Assembly: GCF_000342005.1 (NCBI RefSeq)
Contig: NZ_AOHO01000071.1
Coordinates: forward strand, 18,364 to 82,363
DNA length: 64,000 bases
Direction of reading: 5' to 3'
Source: Amycolatopsis decaplanina DSM 44594
GTDB lineage: Bacteria > Actinomycetota > Actinomycetes > Mycobacteriales > Pseudonocardiaceae
Each line of letters begins with the position of its first letter. The first letter of the stretch is position 1. Position numbers and translations under genes: made by a program. Under the pieces are notes generated by a model that was given only the letters and a program-made list of their open reading frames with translations, did not search any database and had not been told where the DNA came from. Positions 18,220 through 25,668 of the stretch are shown piece after piece.

Positions 18220-18783
18220 GTGACCGCGATGACGTCAGTACCCGATCTCTTCCGTGAAGCCGTCGCGGCGTTGCAATCGGTCCGGCCCCGTCCCGAAGTG
18301 CGGCTGGAGAAGATGCGCCCGCCGCAGCGCCTGGCGCCGTGGTCCTACGCGGTGAGCTGTGAGGTGGAAGGGCCGGCGGACGTGCTGGCGTCGGGACGGC
18401 TGGTGCTGCTGCACGATCCGGAGGGCCAGGAGGGCTGGGACGGGGTCCTGCGGCTGGTCATGTACGTCCGCGCGGAACTCGACCGGGAACTGGCGACCGA
18501 TCCCTTCCTGCCCGCCGTGGGCTGGTCGTGGCTGACCGACGCGCTGGAGAGCTCCGGCGCGGAGTGGACGGCGCTGGGTGGCACGGTCACCGAGACGTCG
18601 TCGGCCCGCTTCGGCGACATCTCCGGGCCGGCGCGCACCGACGATCTGGAACTGCGCGCGTCCTGGACGCCCACCGACGCGGCGCTGCGGTCGCACGGGC
18701 AGGCCTTCTGCCAGGTGATGGCGAGTGTCGTCGGACTGCCGCCGGTCGGCGTGGCCCTCTTCGAGCAGCGCCAGTCCTCCTGA
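18220..18783 (+). CDS. DUF3000-family protein
   Basis: 187 residues. Matches the actinobacterial DUF3000 family: FREAVAALQSVRPRPEV, PPQRLAPWSYAVSCEV, SGRLVLLHDPEGQEGWDG and AFCQVMASVVGLPPVGVALF near the end. Function unknown; members are nearly always found between hemE and the response regulator/ribonuclease D pair, as here. GTG 18220 is preferred because of the leaderless -10 seven bases away; ATG 18229 is the alternative. The protein is soluble with no cysteine motif. Confidence 0.88.
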   Translation: MTAMTSVPDLFREAVAALQSVRPRPEVRLEKMRPPQRLAPWSYAVSCEVEGPADVLASGRLVLLHDPEGQEGWDGVLRLVMYVRAELDRELATDPFLPAVGWSWLTDALESSGAEWTALGGTVTETSSARFGDISGPARTDDLELRASWTPTDAALRSHGQAFCQVMASVVGLPPVGVALFEQRQSS

Positions 18784-18817
18784 AGGCGGGCGGTGCCGGC
18801 CTCGGTTGCCTGCCTGA

Positions 18818-18874
18818 AGTACATGAAGGCCCCCTTCATTGCGCTAGACGCGGTAAAGGGGGCCTTCACGTACT
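18818..18874. repeat. TGAAGGCC-type palindrome, copy 1
   Basis: Arms 18818-18836 and 18856-18874 pair over 19 bp with one mismatch; loop 18837-18855. It lies 35 bases after the DUF3000 stop and could terminate that transcript. Confidence 0.7.
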
Positions 18875-19056
18875 GGGAAAGGTCGTGTACCGGACGATCA
18901 CCGCAGCGCCAGTCCTCCTGAGGCTCACCGCGCCCACTCCGACACGCCGAATCCCCCGCAATCGAGACATGGCATTCGGGTAATTTTGCGATTCCGGCCA
19001 GCTAGCGTTGCTAGGAAAGCTAGCGGTACTAAAGGTCCCTTGCTCCCATCCTCGGA

Positions 19057-19109
19057 TCCGTGAAGGCCTCCTTCACTACCCTCAAGGTAGGCAAGGAGGC
19101 CTTCACGGA
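19057..19109. repeat. TGAAGGCC-type palindrome, copy 2
   Basis: Perfect 17-bp arms 19057-19073 and 19093-19109. Inside the loop CTACC pairs with GGTAG, extending the stem. The core TGAAGGCC..CTT is shared with copy 1 but the loops differ, so the pair is homologous in design rather than a recent duplication. Confidence 0.7.
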
Positions 19110-19692
19110 CCGTCGCGAGACTCGGGCAGACCCGCGAAGCGACCGAAGCAGCCTTCCCTTGCCTCATTCACGAGCCTTTCAGAGCGTCCGTACGCCACCG
19201 AGAGGCACTTCGGGGACATCTTGGATCAGACCGGCTCCGACCAGCGCGGAGCCGGTCGATCAGAGGTCTGGACCACCCCGTTCGTGCTAATGCCGCCGTC
19301 ACCGTGCGCAACAAGATCGAACTCCCCCGAAGCGACCCAGCGGCCATCCCGCCATGCTTCCGGAGCGTTACCACGATGGTTACCGAGCGAAGCGGTCATG
19401 ACTCTCCGCGATGGTGATCAAGCCCATGCCGGAGGCGGTTTCCGCCCCTCGCCGCCCCGCCCTCCGACGGTCCCGGGCAGAGGCACCGGCAGGTGCACGG
19501 TCCATCTGCACAGTCGGTTGGGTCCCGGTAACCCCAGTGCATCGTGTTCTTTCGGCGATGCGTTAGCCACCGGCTGTGTACTAGCCCGATCGTGTTACAA
19601 CGAACTCCCTGAGTAACTACTCGTTTGAGATAGATACCCATTCGATCCCCCCGCGAAGGCCTCAGGACGGCTACAGTGCCATCGACGACACC

Positions 19693-19759
19693 ACTTTCGG
19701 TCTAAAGCTGGCGCGGCTAAACGGCCGAAAGTCCCGGTGCCGGTCGGGGGGCACGACCG
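19693..19759 (+). promoter_or_regulatory. Structured 5' leader before the response regulator
   Basis: ACTTTCGG (19693-19700) can pair with CCGAAAGT (19725-19732). Directly after it, two overlapping hairpins exclude each other: GTGCC/GGCAC (19737-19741 with 19750-19754) or CGGTCG/CGACCG (19741-19746 with 19754-19759). The strong AGGGAGG ribosome site follows at 19765. The geometry is seen; a regulatory role is inference. Confidence 0.4.
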
Positions 19760-19873
19760 ACTCCAGGGAGGTAGTGACGTGGCTACCGTCGGCATTTCTC
19801 AGGCCGTCCGATCCACGCCAGCCGGTTCATTGCCGGCGAGCATGGTTCCGCACCCGCGGGAAGAGCTTTTTCC

Positions 19874-20494
19874 GTGTTGGTGGTCGATGACCACCCGCTG
19901 TTGAGGGAGGCAATCTCAGCAAGACTCGCACAGATGGGTGCGGGCACCGTCCACGAGGCCGCCACGGTGGCCGAGGCGAGGGCGCGAGCACAGGCCACCG
20001 GGCCTTGTGACCTCGCGATCCTCGATCTCGGACTGCCGGACGGCAGCGGCATCGAGTTGGTTACGGAACTCCGTAGCCACGGCTGGCCTCGGGTAGTGGT
20101 GCTCGCTTCATCAGACGACCCGTACGCGGTCAGGTCGGCGTTTCAGGCCGGCGCCCAGGCATACCTGCTCAAGTCGGCTTCGCCGGTCGTAGTGACCGAC
20201 GGCGTCCGCAGGGTGCTCGAGGGCGGCGTCTACGCGGACCCGAGCGTCGCACCGGTCCTGGCCACCGGCACCCGGGTCGCCGGCACCGACAACACCCCGC
20301 GCGAGCTTTCCGCGCGCGAGGTCGAGGTGCTGCAACTCGTCGCCGACGGCCAGAGCAACAAGGAGATCGGTGAGGAACTCAGCCTCTCCGCTCTCACGGT
20401 GAAGTCTCACCTCTCCCGCATCGGGCGCAAGCTCGGCACGGGTGACCGGGCTCAGATGGTGGCGCTGGCCATGCGTGCCGGCGTGATCCGCTGA
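19874..20494 (+). CDS. NarL/FixJ-family response regulator
   Basis: 206 residues from GTG 19874. Receiver domain (LVVDDHPLLREA; phosphoacceptor Asp in AILDLGLPDGSG) is followed by a LuxR-type helix-turn-helix (LSAREVEVLQLVADGQSNKEIGEELSLSALTVKSHLSRIGRKLG, in part). It has no partner kinase nearby; orthologues between DUF3000 and rnd are orphan regulators. The start is unclear: a strong AGGGAGG site lies seven bases before GTG 19779, which opens a frame that shifts relative to the regulator at a run of five T (19867-19871); see findings. From 19874 the receiver domain is complete. Confidence 0.88.
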   Translation: MLVVDDHPLLREAISARLAQMGAGTVHEAATVAEARARAQATGPCDLAILDLGLPDGSGIELVTELRSHGWPRVVVLASSDDPYAVRSAFQAGAQAYLLKSASPVVVTDGVRRVLEGGVYADPSVAPVLATGTRVAGTDNTPRELSAREVEVLQLVADGQSNKEIGEELSLSALTVKSHLSRIGRKLGTGDRAQMVALAMRAGVIR

Positions 20495-20562
20495 CAAAGG
20501 CGAACAGCCCTGCGGGGCGGGCGGACCAGGCGCGGCCCGCTCGTCCCGTAGGGTCTTCACCT

Positions 20563-21828
20563 ATGGAAGGCGATCGACCCGGAGAACCGCAGACGGACCC
20601 GAAGACCGGCACCGATGACACCGGTGGACCGGTCCTGCTGCGTGAGCCCGCCGAGGGCACTCCACCGGTGATCGCCGACGCGACAGCCCTCGCCGAAGCC
20701 TGCGCGAAGATCGCCGGCGGCAGCGGGGCCATCGCCGTGGACACCGAACGCGCGTCCGGCTACCGATACTGGCCGAAGGCCTATCTGGTACAGCTGCGCC
20801 GCGAAGGTGCCGGCTCCTTCCTCATCGACCCCATTCCGCTCGAAGGGCAGCTCGAACCCCTCGCGGAAGTGCTCAACAACGCCGAATGGGTGTTGCACGC
20901 GGCCTCGCAGGACCTGCCGTGCCTCGCCGAACTCGACCTGCGCCCGAAGAGCCTGTTCGACACCGAACTCGCCGGACGGCTCGCCGGGTACGAACGGGTC
21001 GCCCTCGGCACCCTCGTCGAACTCCTCCTCGGCTACCAGCTGGAGAAGGGCCACAGCGCGGCCGACTGGTCGAAGCGCCCGCTTCCCGTCGACTGGCTGA
21101 ACTACGCCGCCCTCGACGTCGAGCTGCTCATCGAACTGCGTGAGAAGCTCGAAGCCGACTTGGCCGCCCAGGGCAAACTCGAATGGGCCCAGCAGGAATT
21201 CGAGGCCGTCCGCACCGCGCCGCCGCCCGCCCCTCGGGCCGAACCGTGGCGCCGGACGTCCGGGGTGCACAAGATCCGCAGCGCCCGCGGTCTCGCCGCC
21301 GTGCGCGAACTGTGGCAGGCACGCGACGAACTCGCCCGGAAACGCGATCGCGCGCCGAGCCGGATCCTGCCCGACAGCGCGATCATCAACGCCGTCACCG
21401 CGGACCCGAAGACCGTCGAGCAACTGCAGGCGCTGCCGGTGTTCAGCGGCCGGGTCCAGCGCAAGTACACCGCGAGCTGGTTGCGGCGTCTGCAGGCCGC
21501 CCGCGCGCTCCCCGCCGACGAACTGCCCACCCCCGCGCAGCAGACCGACGGACCGCCGCCGGTGAACCGGTGGTCGGACAAGGACCCCGACGCCGCCGCC
21601 CGGCTTTCGGCCGCCCGCGCGGCGCTGTCCGCGATCGCGGAGGACCGGCGGCTGCCGGTGGAGAACCTGCTGCTGCCGGAACTGGTGCGCCGTACCTGCT
21701 GGCGTCCGCCCGCGGACCTGAGCGAGGACTCGGTCGCCCAGGTTCTCCGCGACGGCGGTGCCCGGCCGTGGCAGGTCGAGCTGACCGTGGCGGTGCTGAG
21801 CAAGGCGCTCCACGCAACCGCCGCCTGA
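20563..21828 (+). CDS. rnd: Ribonuclease D
   Basis: 421 residues. DEDD-type 3'-5' exonuclease domain: motif I AIAVDTERASGYRY, motif II WVLHAASQDLPCL and motif III YAALDVELLIEL. One HRDC domain follows (about 215-300), then a second HRDC-like C-terminal region, as in RNase D. It trims tRNA and other stable RNA 3' ends. ATG 20563 follows the response regulator by 68 bp. Core gene with conserved order after DUF3000 and the regulator. Ends at the 77-bp palindromic element shared with the downstream TetR gene. Confidence 0.93.
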   Translation: MEGDRPGEPQTDPKTGTDDTGGPVLLREPAEGTPPVIADATALAEACAKIAGGSGAIAVDTERASGYRYWPKAYLVQLRREGAGSFLIDPIPLEGQLEPLAEVLNNAEWVLHAASQDLPCLAELDLRPKSLFDTELAGRLAGYERVALGTLVELLLGYQLEKGHSAADWSKRPLPVDWLNYAALDVELLIELREKLEADLAAQGKLEWAQQEFEAVRTAPPPAPRAEPWRRTSGVHKIRSARGLAAVRELWQARDELARKRDRAPSRILPDSAIINAVTADPKTVEQLQALPVFSGRVQRKYTASWLRRLQAARALPADELPTPAQQTDGPPPVNRWSDKDPDAAARLSAARAALSAIAEDRRLPVENLLLPELVRRTCWRPPADLSEDSVAQVLRDGGARPWQVELTVAVLSKALHATAA

Positions 21829-21835
21829 CCGGGAG

Positions 21836-21912
21836 CTGAAGGACGCCTTCGCCGCATCTCACGCGGCGAAGGACGCTTTCGTCTCATCGCATACGGGGAA
21901 AGTCCCCTTCAG
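21836..21912. repeat. 77-bp modular palindromic element, copy 1
   Basis: Begins CTGAAGG and ends CCTTCAG. Inner stem CCTTCGCCGC (21846-21855) pairs with GCGGCGAAGG (21863-21872); the last module is GGGGAAAGTCCCCTTCAG. The TetR stop codon (21909-21911) lies inside it. A second copy of identical length and module order sits at 49784-49860. Likely a bidirectional terminator for convergent rnd and TetR genes. Confidence 0.75.
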
Positions 21913-22565
21913 CCCTCCAGCAACGCCCGCGCGGAGACGCGCAGCGCGGCGTCCGGCTCCCCGAGACCGGCGAGCCTCAGCACGCTGTCGGCCCCTTCGA
22001 CGGCGTGCGCCTCGACGTCCAGATCCGGCTGGTCACGCCGGACGATCGCGATGCTCTCGACGAGCCCGAACACGAGGTCGGTCCGGATGCCGAGGAGGTC
22101 CCCCGGGACGCCGGCGGCCGCGACGAGCGAGCCGTAGACGCGTTTGAGTTCCGCCCGCTCGGCCCGGAATCGCGCCAGCCGCGGCGACGAGATCTCCGGC
22201 AGCAGGTACAGGGCACCGAGGTTGTGCCGCGCGCTGCCGAGCAGATGGATGTCCGCGTAGGCCAGCGCCCACAGCCGCGTGCCGACCGGCGCGAGCTGGG
22301 CCGAAAGGCCGCCCGCGACGTCCAGTGACGGCCGGACGGTGTCCTCCAGCAGCGCCGCGAGAATGTCCTCTTTGGACGGAAAGTGGTAGTAGAGCGACGC
22401 CTGGCGCAGCCCTGCGCGTTCGGCGATGGCCCGTGTGGTCGTCGCCGCGTATCCGGCGCCGGTGAACAGCTCCCCCGCCGCGTCCAGTACGGCGAGCCGC
22501 GCTTCCCGCTTGCTCGCGGCGGCGCCGCTGGCTCTCGGCCTGCCCACCCCGGTCGTTTTCGTCAT
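21909..22565 (-). CDS. TetR-family regulator, probable repressor of the carboxylase operon
   Basis: 218 residues. N-terminal helix-turn-helix: AVLDAAGELFTGAGYAATTTRAIAERAGLRQASLYYHFPSKEDILAALL (in part), a standard TetR DNA-binding domain. The C-terminal ligand domain is unassigned. ATG 22565. It is divergent from the permease-DUF1989-carboxylase-hydrolase operon with 177 bp between, so control of that operon and itself is likely. Two inverted repeats in the gap (22626-22639 and 22693-22716) are operator candidates. The inducer, guanidine or urea or a product, is not visible from sequence. Confidence 0.88.
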   Translation of the reverse strand: MTKTTGVGRPRASGAAASKREARLAVLDAAGELFTGAGYAATTTRAIAERAGLRQASLYYHFPSKEDILAALLEDTVRPSLDVAGGLSAQLAPVGTRLWALAYADIHLLGSARHNLGALYLLPEISSPRLARFRAERAELKRVYGSLVAAAGVPGDLLGIRTDLVFGLVESIAIVRRDQPDLDVEAHAVEGADSVLRLAGLGEPDAALRVSARALLEG

Positions 22566-22625
22566 CTATCCGATCCTGCCATTTCTCCGCGAAGATCTTT
22601 GTTACGTCCGGCGGTCGGCCCAGGT

Positions 22626-22639
22626 TACCGAATCCGGTA
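22626..22639. promoter_or_regulatory. Candidate TetR operator 1
   Basis: TACCG-AATC-CGGTA inverted repeat in the gap between TetR and the permease operon, with an adjacent GTTAAC. Position and symmetry suit a regulator site; no other copy was found to confirm it. Confidence 0.4.
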
Positions 22640-22692
22640 TCTGTTAACACCGCGCTTACCCGGCGGAGATCGGAAGGATCCCGCACGCGCTT

Positions 22693-22716
22693 AATTTCGG
22701 TCAGCCGATCGAAATT
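22693..22716. promoter_or_regulatory. Candidate operator 2 upstream of the permease operon
   Basis: AATTTCG and CGAAATT separated by ten bases, lying 27 bases before the permease ATG. It is AT-rich for this genome and may overlap the core promoter. Confidence 0.4.
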
Positions 22717-22742
22717 CGGCCCTTGAGACAGGAGCCTCCGCA

Positions 22743-24209
22743 ATGCCTTCCGAAGACCTTTCCGCCTTCGGGTACCGCCAAGAACTTCGCCGGACACTCG
22801 GCGGTTTCTCCGCCTTCGCCGCCGGTTTCTCCTTCGTTTCCATCCTGACCACGGTGTTTCAGCTGTTCGCCTTCGGCTATTCCTTCGGCGACACGCTCTT
22901 CTTCTGGACATGGCCGCTGGTGATCGCCGGGCAATTGCTCGTCGCGCTCAACTTCGCCGAACTCGCCGCCCGATTCCCGCTGGCCGGATCGGTTTACCAG
23001 TGGGCGAAACATCTCTCCCCCGGATTCGCGGGGTGGCTCGCCGGCTGGATGATGCTGGTGGGCTGCGTCGTGGCCCTCGCCGGCGCCGCGATCGCGCTGC
23101 AGGTCGTCCTCCCCTCGGTCTGGAGCGGGTTCCAGCTCGTCGGTGGGGATCCGGCGATCACCTCCCCGACCGGCGCGAGCAACGCGGTCCTGCTCGGCAC
23201 CCTGCTGATCGTCCTCACCACCGCCATCAACGCGGGCGGCGTGCGGCTCATGGCGCGGATCAACGACATCGGGGTCGCGGCCGAACTCGTCGGCGTCCTC
23301 GTGCTGATCATCGGTCTCGCGATGTTCGCCGTCCGCGGCCCGCAGGTCGTGCTCCAGCCCGCGGGCGAAAGCCCGGGAGCCGGCGGCGTTCTCGCTTCGG
23401 CGTTGATGGCCGCGTACGTTCTGTACGGTTTCGATACCGCCGCCTCCGTCGCCGAGGAGACCAAGGACGCGCGCCGCACCGCACCGCGCGCCGTGCTCCG
23501 CGCACTCCTGATCTCGGGGCTCGGCGGGCTCGCCGTCGTCCTCACCGCGCTGATGGCGGCACCGAGCCTGACCGACGGGCAACTGGCCGGGAAAGGCCTG
23601 CCGTACGTGATCACGGCCGTCTTCGGTGACACACTCGGCCGGGTCTTCCTCGCCGACGTAGCGATCGCGGTCGTCGTCTGCACCCTGACCATCCAGACCG
23701 GCACCGTCCGGCTGATCTACTCGATGGCGCGCGACGGCGCGCTCCCCGGCGCCAGAAGGCTTTCCGCGGTGAACGCCCGCACCGGCACGCCGATCGCGCC
23801 CGCGGTGCTGTCCGGGGTGCTCGCCATCGGACTCCTGCTGCTGAACCTGGGGAATCCGACGATCTTCAGCACCATCACCGGCACTTCGGTGGTCGTGGTC
23901 TACCTCGCCTACCTCCTGGTGACCGGACCACTGCTGCTCCGGCGCCGTCAAGGCCGTTTCACCCCGGAACCCGGCCATTTCTCCCTGGGGCGATGGGCTA
24001 TTCCGGTCAACATGGCGGCAGTAGGGTACGGCGCGATGATGATCGTCAACATCGCTTGGCCACGAGCCGAGATCTACGACCTGGCGGGTACCGGTTCCGT
24101 CTGGGTCCTGTTGTTCCCGATCGAGTTCGTCGGCGCCGCACTGCTCACCGGCTACCTCTGCTGGCGCCGCCGCTCCGCGCTCACCACGGTTTCCGTCCCC
24201 GCGATCTGA
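22743..24209 (+). CDS. APC-family permease of the guanidine/urea carboxylase operon
   Basis: 488 residues, about 12 transmembrane helices, with the N-terminal FGYRQELRRTLGGFSAFAAGFSFVSILT and YGFDTAASVAEETKDARR motifs (in part) of APC transporters found in urea-carboxylase operons. First gene of a five-gene run with overlapping junctions, behind an AGGAG ribosome site. Likely imports guanidine, urea or a related amine; the substrate is inferred from the operon. A clear paralogue is permease 53520-55031 in the choline operon, so the two probably arose by duplication within this transporter family. Confidence 0.85.
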   Translation: MPSEDLSAFGYRQELRRTLGGFSAFAAGFSFVSILTTVFQLFAFGYSFGDTLFFWTWPLVIAGQLLVALNFAELAARFPLAGSVYQWAKHLSPGFAGWLAGWMMLVGCVVALAGAAIALQVVLPSVWSGFQLVGGDPAITSPTGASNAVLLGTLLIVLTTAINAGGVRLMARINDIGVAAELVGVLVLIIGLAMFAVRGPQVVLQPAGESPGAGGVLASALMAAYVLYGFDTAASVAEETKDARRTAPRAVLRALLISGLGGLAVVLTALMAAPSLTDGQLAGKGLPYVITAVFGDTLGRVFLADVAIAVVVCTLTIQTGTVRLIYSMARDGALPGARRLSAVNARTGTPIAPAVLSGVLAIGLLLLNLGNPTIFSTITGTSVVVVYLAYLLVTGPLLLRRRQGRFTPEPGHFSLGRWAIPVNMAAVGYGAMMIVNIAWPRAEIYDLAGTGSVWVLLFPIEFVGAALLTGYLCWRRRSALTTVSVPAI

Positions 24210-24220
24210 AGGAAGGTTCC

Positions 24221-25054
24221 ATGAGCACGACATCGACCACGTACGGCGCTCGCGACCACGCCCGCGCCCAAGCGGGCACGGTGGCCGACGCGATGCCCGC
24301 CATCCCGGCGTCCACCTGGCCGGATCCGCCGCCCGGGATCGACCCGGCGAAGCTGGTCTGGGCCGAGACCGTCGCCGGCGGCGGCTACACCCACAAGGTC
24401 CTCGCCCGCGGCACCGAACTGCGGCTGACCGACGTCGAGGGCGACGCCTGCGCGCATCTGCTGCTGTTCAACGCCGACCAGCCCTGGGAACGGCTGAACG
24501 TCGCGGACACGGTGAAGGTCCAGTGGAACGCCTATCTCGGCGAATCGATCGCCCTGCTTTCCGATCAGGCCCGGGTGCTCGCGACCGTCGTCACCGACGA
24601 GAGCGGCAGGCACGACGCACTCTGCGGAACATCCACTGTGGACGGTAACGCCGAGCGCTACGGTGATGGGAGCCCGCAGGGCGATTCACCGTCGGGGAAC
24701 GCGCTGTTCACCCTCGCCGCCGCCAAACACGGCCTCACGCCGCGCGATCTCCCGCCGAGCCTGTCCTTCTTCCAGGGCGTCCACGTGGAGACCGACGGCG
24801 GGCTGACGTTCACCGGTTCGGCGGGTCCCGGCAAGTCCGTGGTCCTGCGCACCGAACTCCCGGTGGTCGTCCTGATCGCCAACGTGGCGCATCCGCTCGA
24901 CCCGCGCCCGGACTACACGGTCACCCCGCTGCGCGTCCTCGCCCAGCGAAGCGCGCCGTCCACTCCGGACAGTCCTGAATGGACGGCCTCACCCGAGGCA
25001 CAGCGCGCCTTCGAGAACACCGCCGACTACCTCACCGCTAGGGGCCTGGCATGA
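24221..25054 (+). CDS. DUF1989 protein, carboxyguanidine deiminase subunit (UAAP1/CgdB-like)
   Basis: 277 residues. Long annotated as urea-amidolyase-associated protein 1; related proteins have been shown to form the heteromeric carboxyguanidine deiminase that turns carboxyguanidine into allophanate and ammonia. Key blocks: TELRLTDVEGDACAHLLLFNA, ERLNVADTVKVQWNAYLG and ESGRHDALCGTS with a metal- or substrate-binding His/Cys set. ATG 24221 has GGAAGG upstream and excludes a longer frame reaching into the permease gene. It overlaps the next gene by four bases. CgdA/CgdB naming is by length and order only. Confidence 0.82.
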   Translation: MSTTSTTYGARDHARAQAGTVADAMPAIPASTWPDPPPGIDPAKLVWAETVAGGGYTHKVLARGTELRLTDVEGDACAHLLLFNADQPWERLNVADTVKVQWNAYLGESIALLSDQARVLATVVTDESGRHDALCGTSTVDGNAERYGDGSPQGDSPSGNALFTLAAAKHGLTPRDLPPSLSFFQGVHVETDGGLTFTGSAGPGKSVVLRTELPVVVLIANVAHPLDPRPDYTVTPLRVLAQRSAPSTPDSPEWTASPEAQRAFENTADYLTARGLA

Positions 25055-25668
25055 CCACGACGATCATCTCCGACACCGAGGTCGCCGCCCGGGCGCCGTA
25101 CTCCACCGTGCTCCACAAGGGCGAGACGCTCGCGATCATCGACCTCGGCGGCAACCAGGCCGTCGACTTCCTCTGCTACGACGCCGCCGACACGGCGAAG
25201 AGATACAGCGCGGCCGCCACGATCGCCGCGCAGCGCAACATCTTCCTCACCATCGGCAGCGTGTTGCGCACGGGCGAGGGCGCGCCACTGCTGACCGTCG
25301 TCGAGGACACCTGCGGACGGCACGACACGATCGGCGGCGCCTGCAGCAAGGAATCGAACAGCCTCCGCTACGGCCAGCACACGCGGTACCAGCACGCCTG
25401 CGTCGAGAACTTCCTGACCGAGGGCGCGAAATGGGGTCTCGGCAAACGGGATCTGGTCAGCAACGTCAACTGGTACATGAACGTGCCGGTGGAACAGGAC
25501 GGCACGCTCGGCATCGTCGACGGCATCTCCGCACCCGGCCTCGAAGTCAAACTGCGCGCCGAGACCGACGTCCTGGTGCTGGTGTCGAACTGCCCGCAGA
25601 TCAACAACCCGTGCAACGGCTTCGACCCGACGCCGGTCCGCATGATCGTCACCGGCGGTGACGCGTGA
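25051..25668 (+). CDS. DUF1989 protein, carboxyguanidine deiminase subunit (UAAP2/CgdA-like)
   Basis: 205 residues. Shares the DUF1989 core with its upstream neighbour: IIDLGGNQAVDFLCYDA, then EDTCGRHDTIGGACS and NFLTEGAKWGLGKRDLVSNVNWYMNVPV (in part), and the C-terminal VLVLVSNCPQINNPCNGFDPTPVR. The conserved Cys/His clusters suit the metal-assisted deiminase chemistry reported for these proteins. Translationally coupled on both sides (ATGA and GTGA overlaps). With the upstream protein it should form the hetero-oligomeric enzyme. Confidence 0.85.
   Translation: MTTTIISDTEVAARAPYSTVLHKGETLAIIDLGGNQAVDFLCYDAADTAKRYSAAATIAAQRNIFLTIGSVLRTGEGAPLLTVVEDTCGRHDTIGGACSKESNSLRYGQHTRYQHACVENFLTEGAKWGLGKRDLVSNVNWYMNVPVEQDGTLGIVDGISAPGLEVKLRAETDVLVLVSNCPQINNPCNGFDPTPVRMIVTGGDA

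Larger units (their letters stand above)
18784..19778. other. 995-bp gene-free region with three hairpins and a structured leader
   Basis: I find no credible gene. It holds two related palindromes built on TGAAGGCC..GGCCTTCA (18818-18874 and 19057-19109), a third hairpin (19224-19261, ACCGGCTCCG/CGGAGCCGGT), a perfect 12-bp palindrome GAGTAACTACTC (19611-19622), and an apparent structured 5' leader (19693-19759) upstream of the response regulator. A 202-codon open frame on the plus strand has no codon-use or homology support. For this genome such a long gap is unusual. Confidence 0.6.

Noticed and set aside
19008..19616. 202-codon open frame in the long gap before the response regulator
   Set aside because: Runs through two hairpins, has no ribosome site and reads as low-complexity shadow sequence.
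22566..22742. Guanidine riboswitch (ykkC types) before the permease operon
   Set aside because: I looked for the conserved guanidine-I, -II and -III elements and found none; the gap holds inverted repeats better explained as TetR operators. A covariance-model search would settle it.
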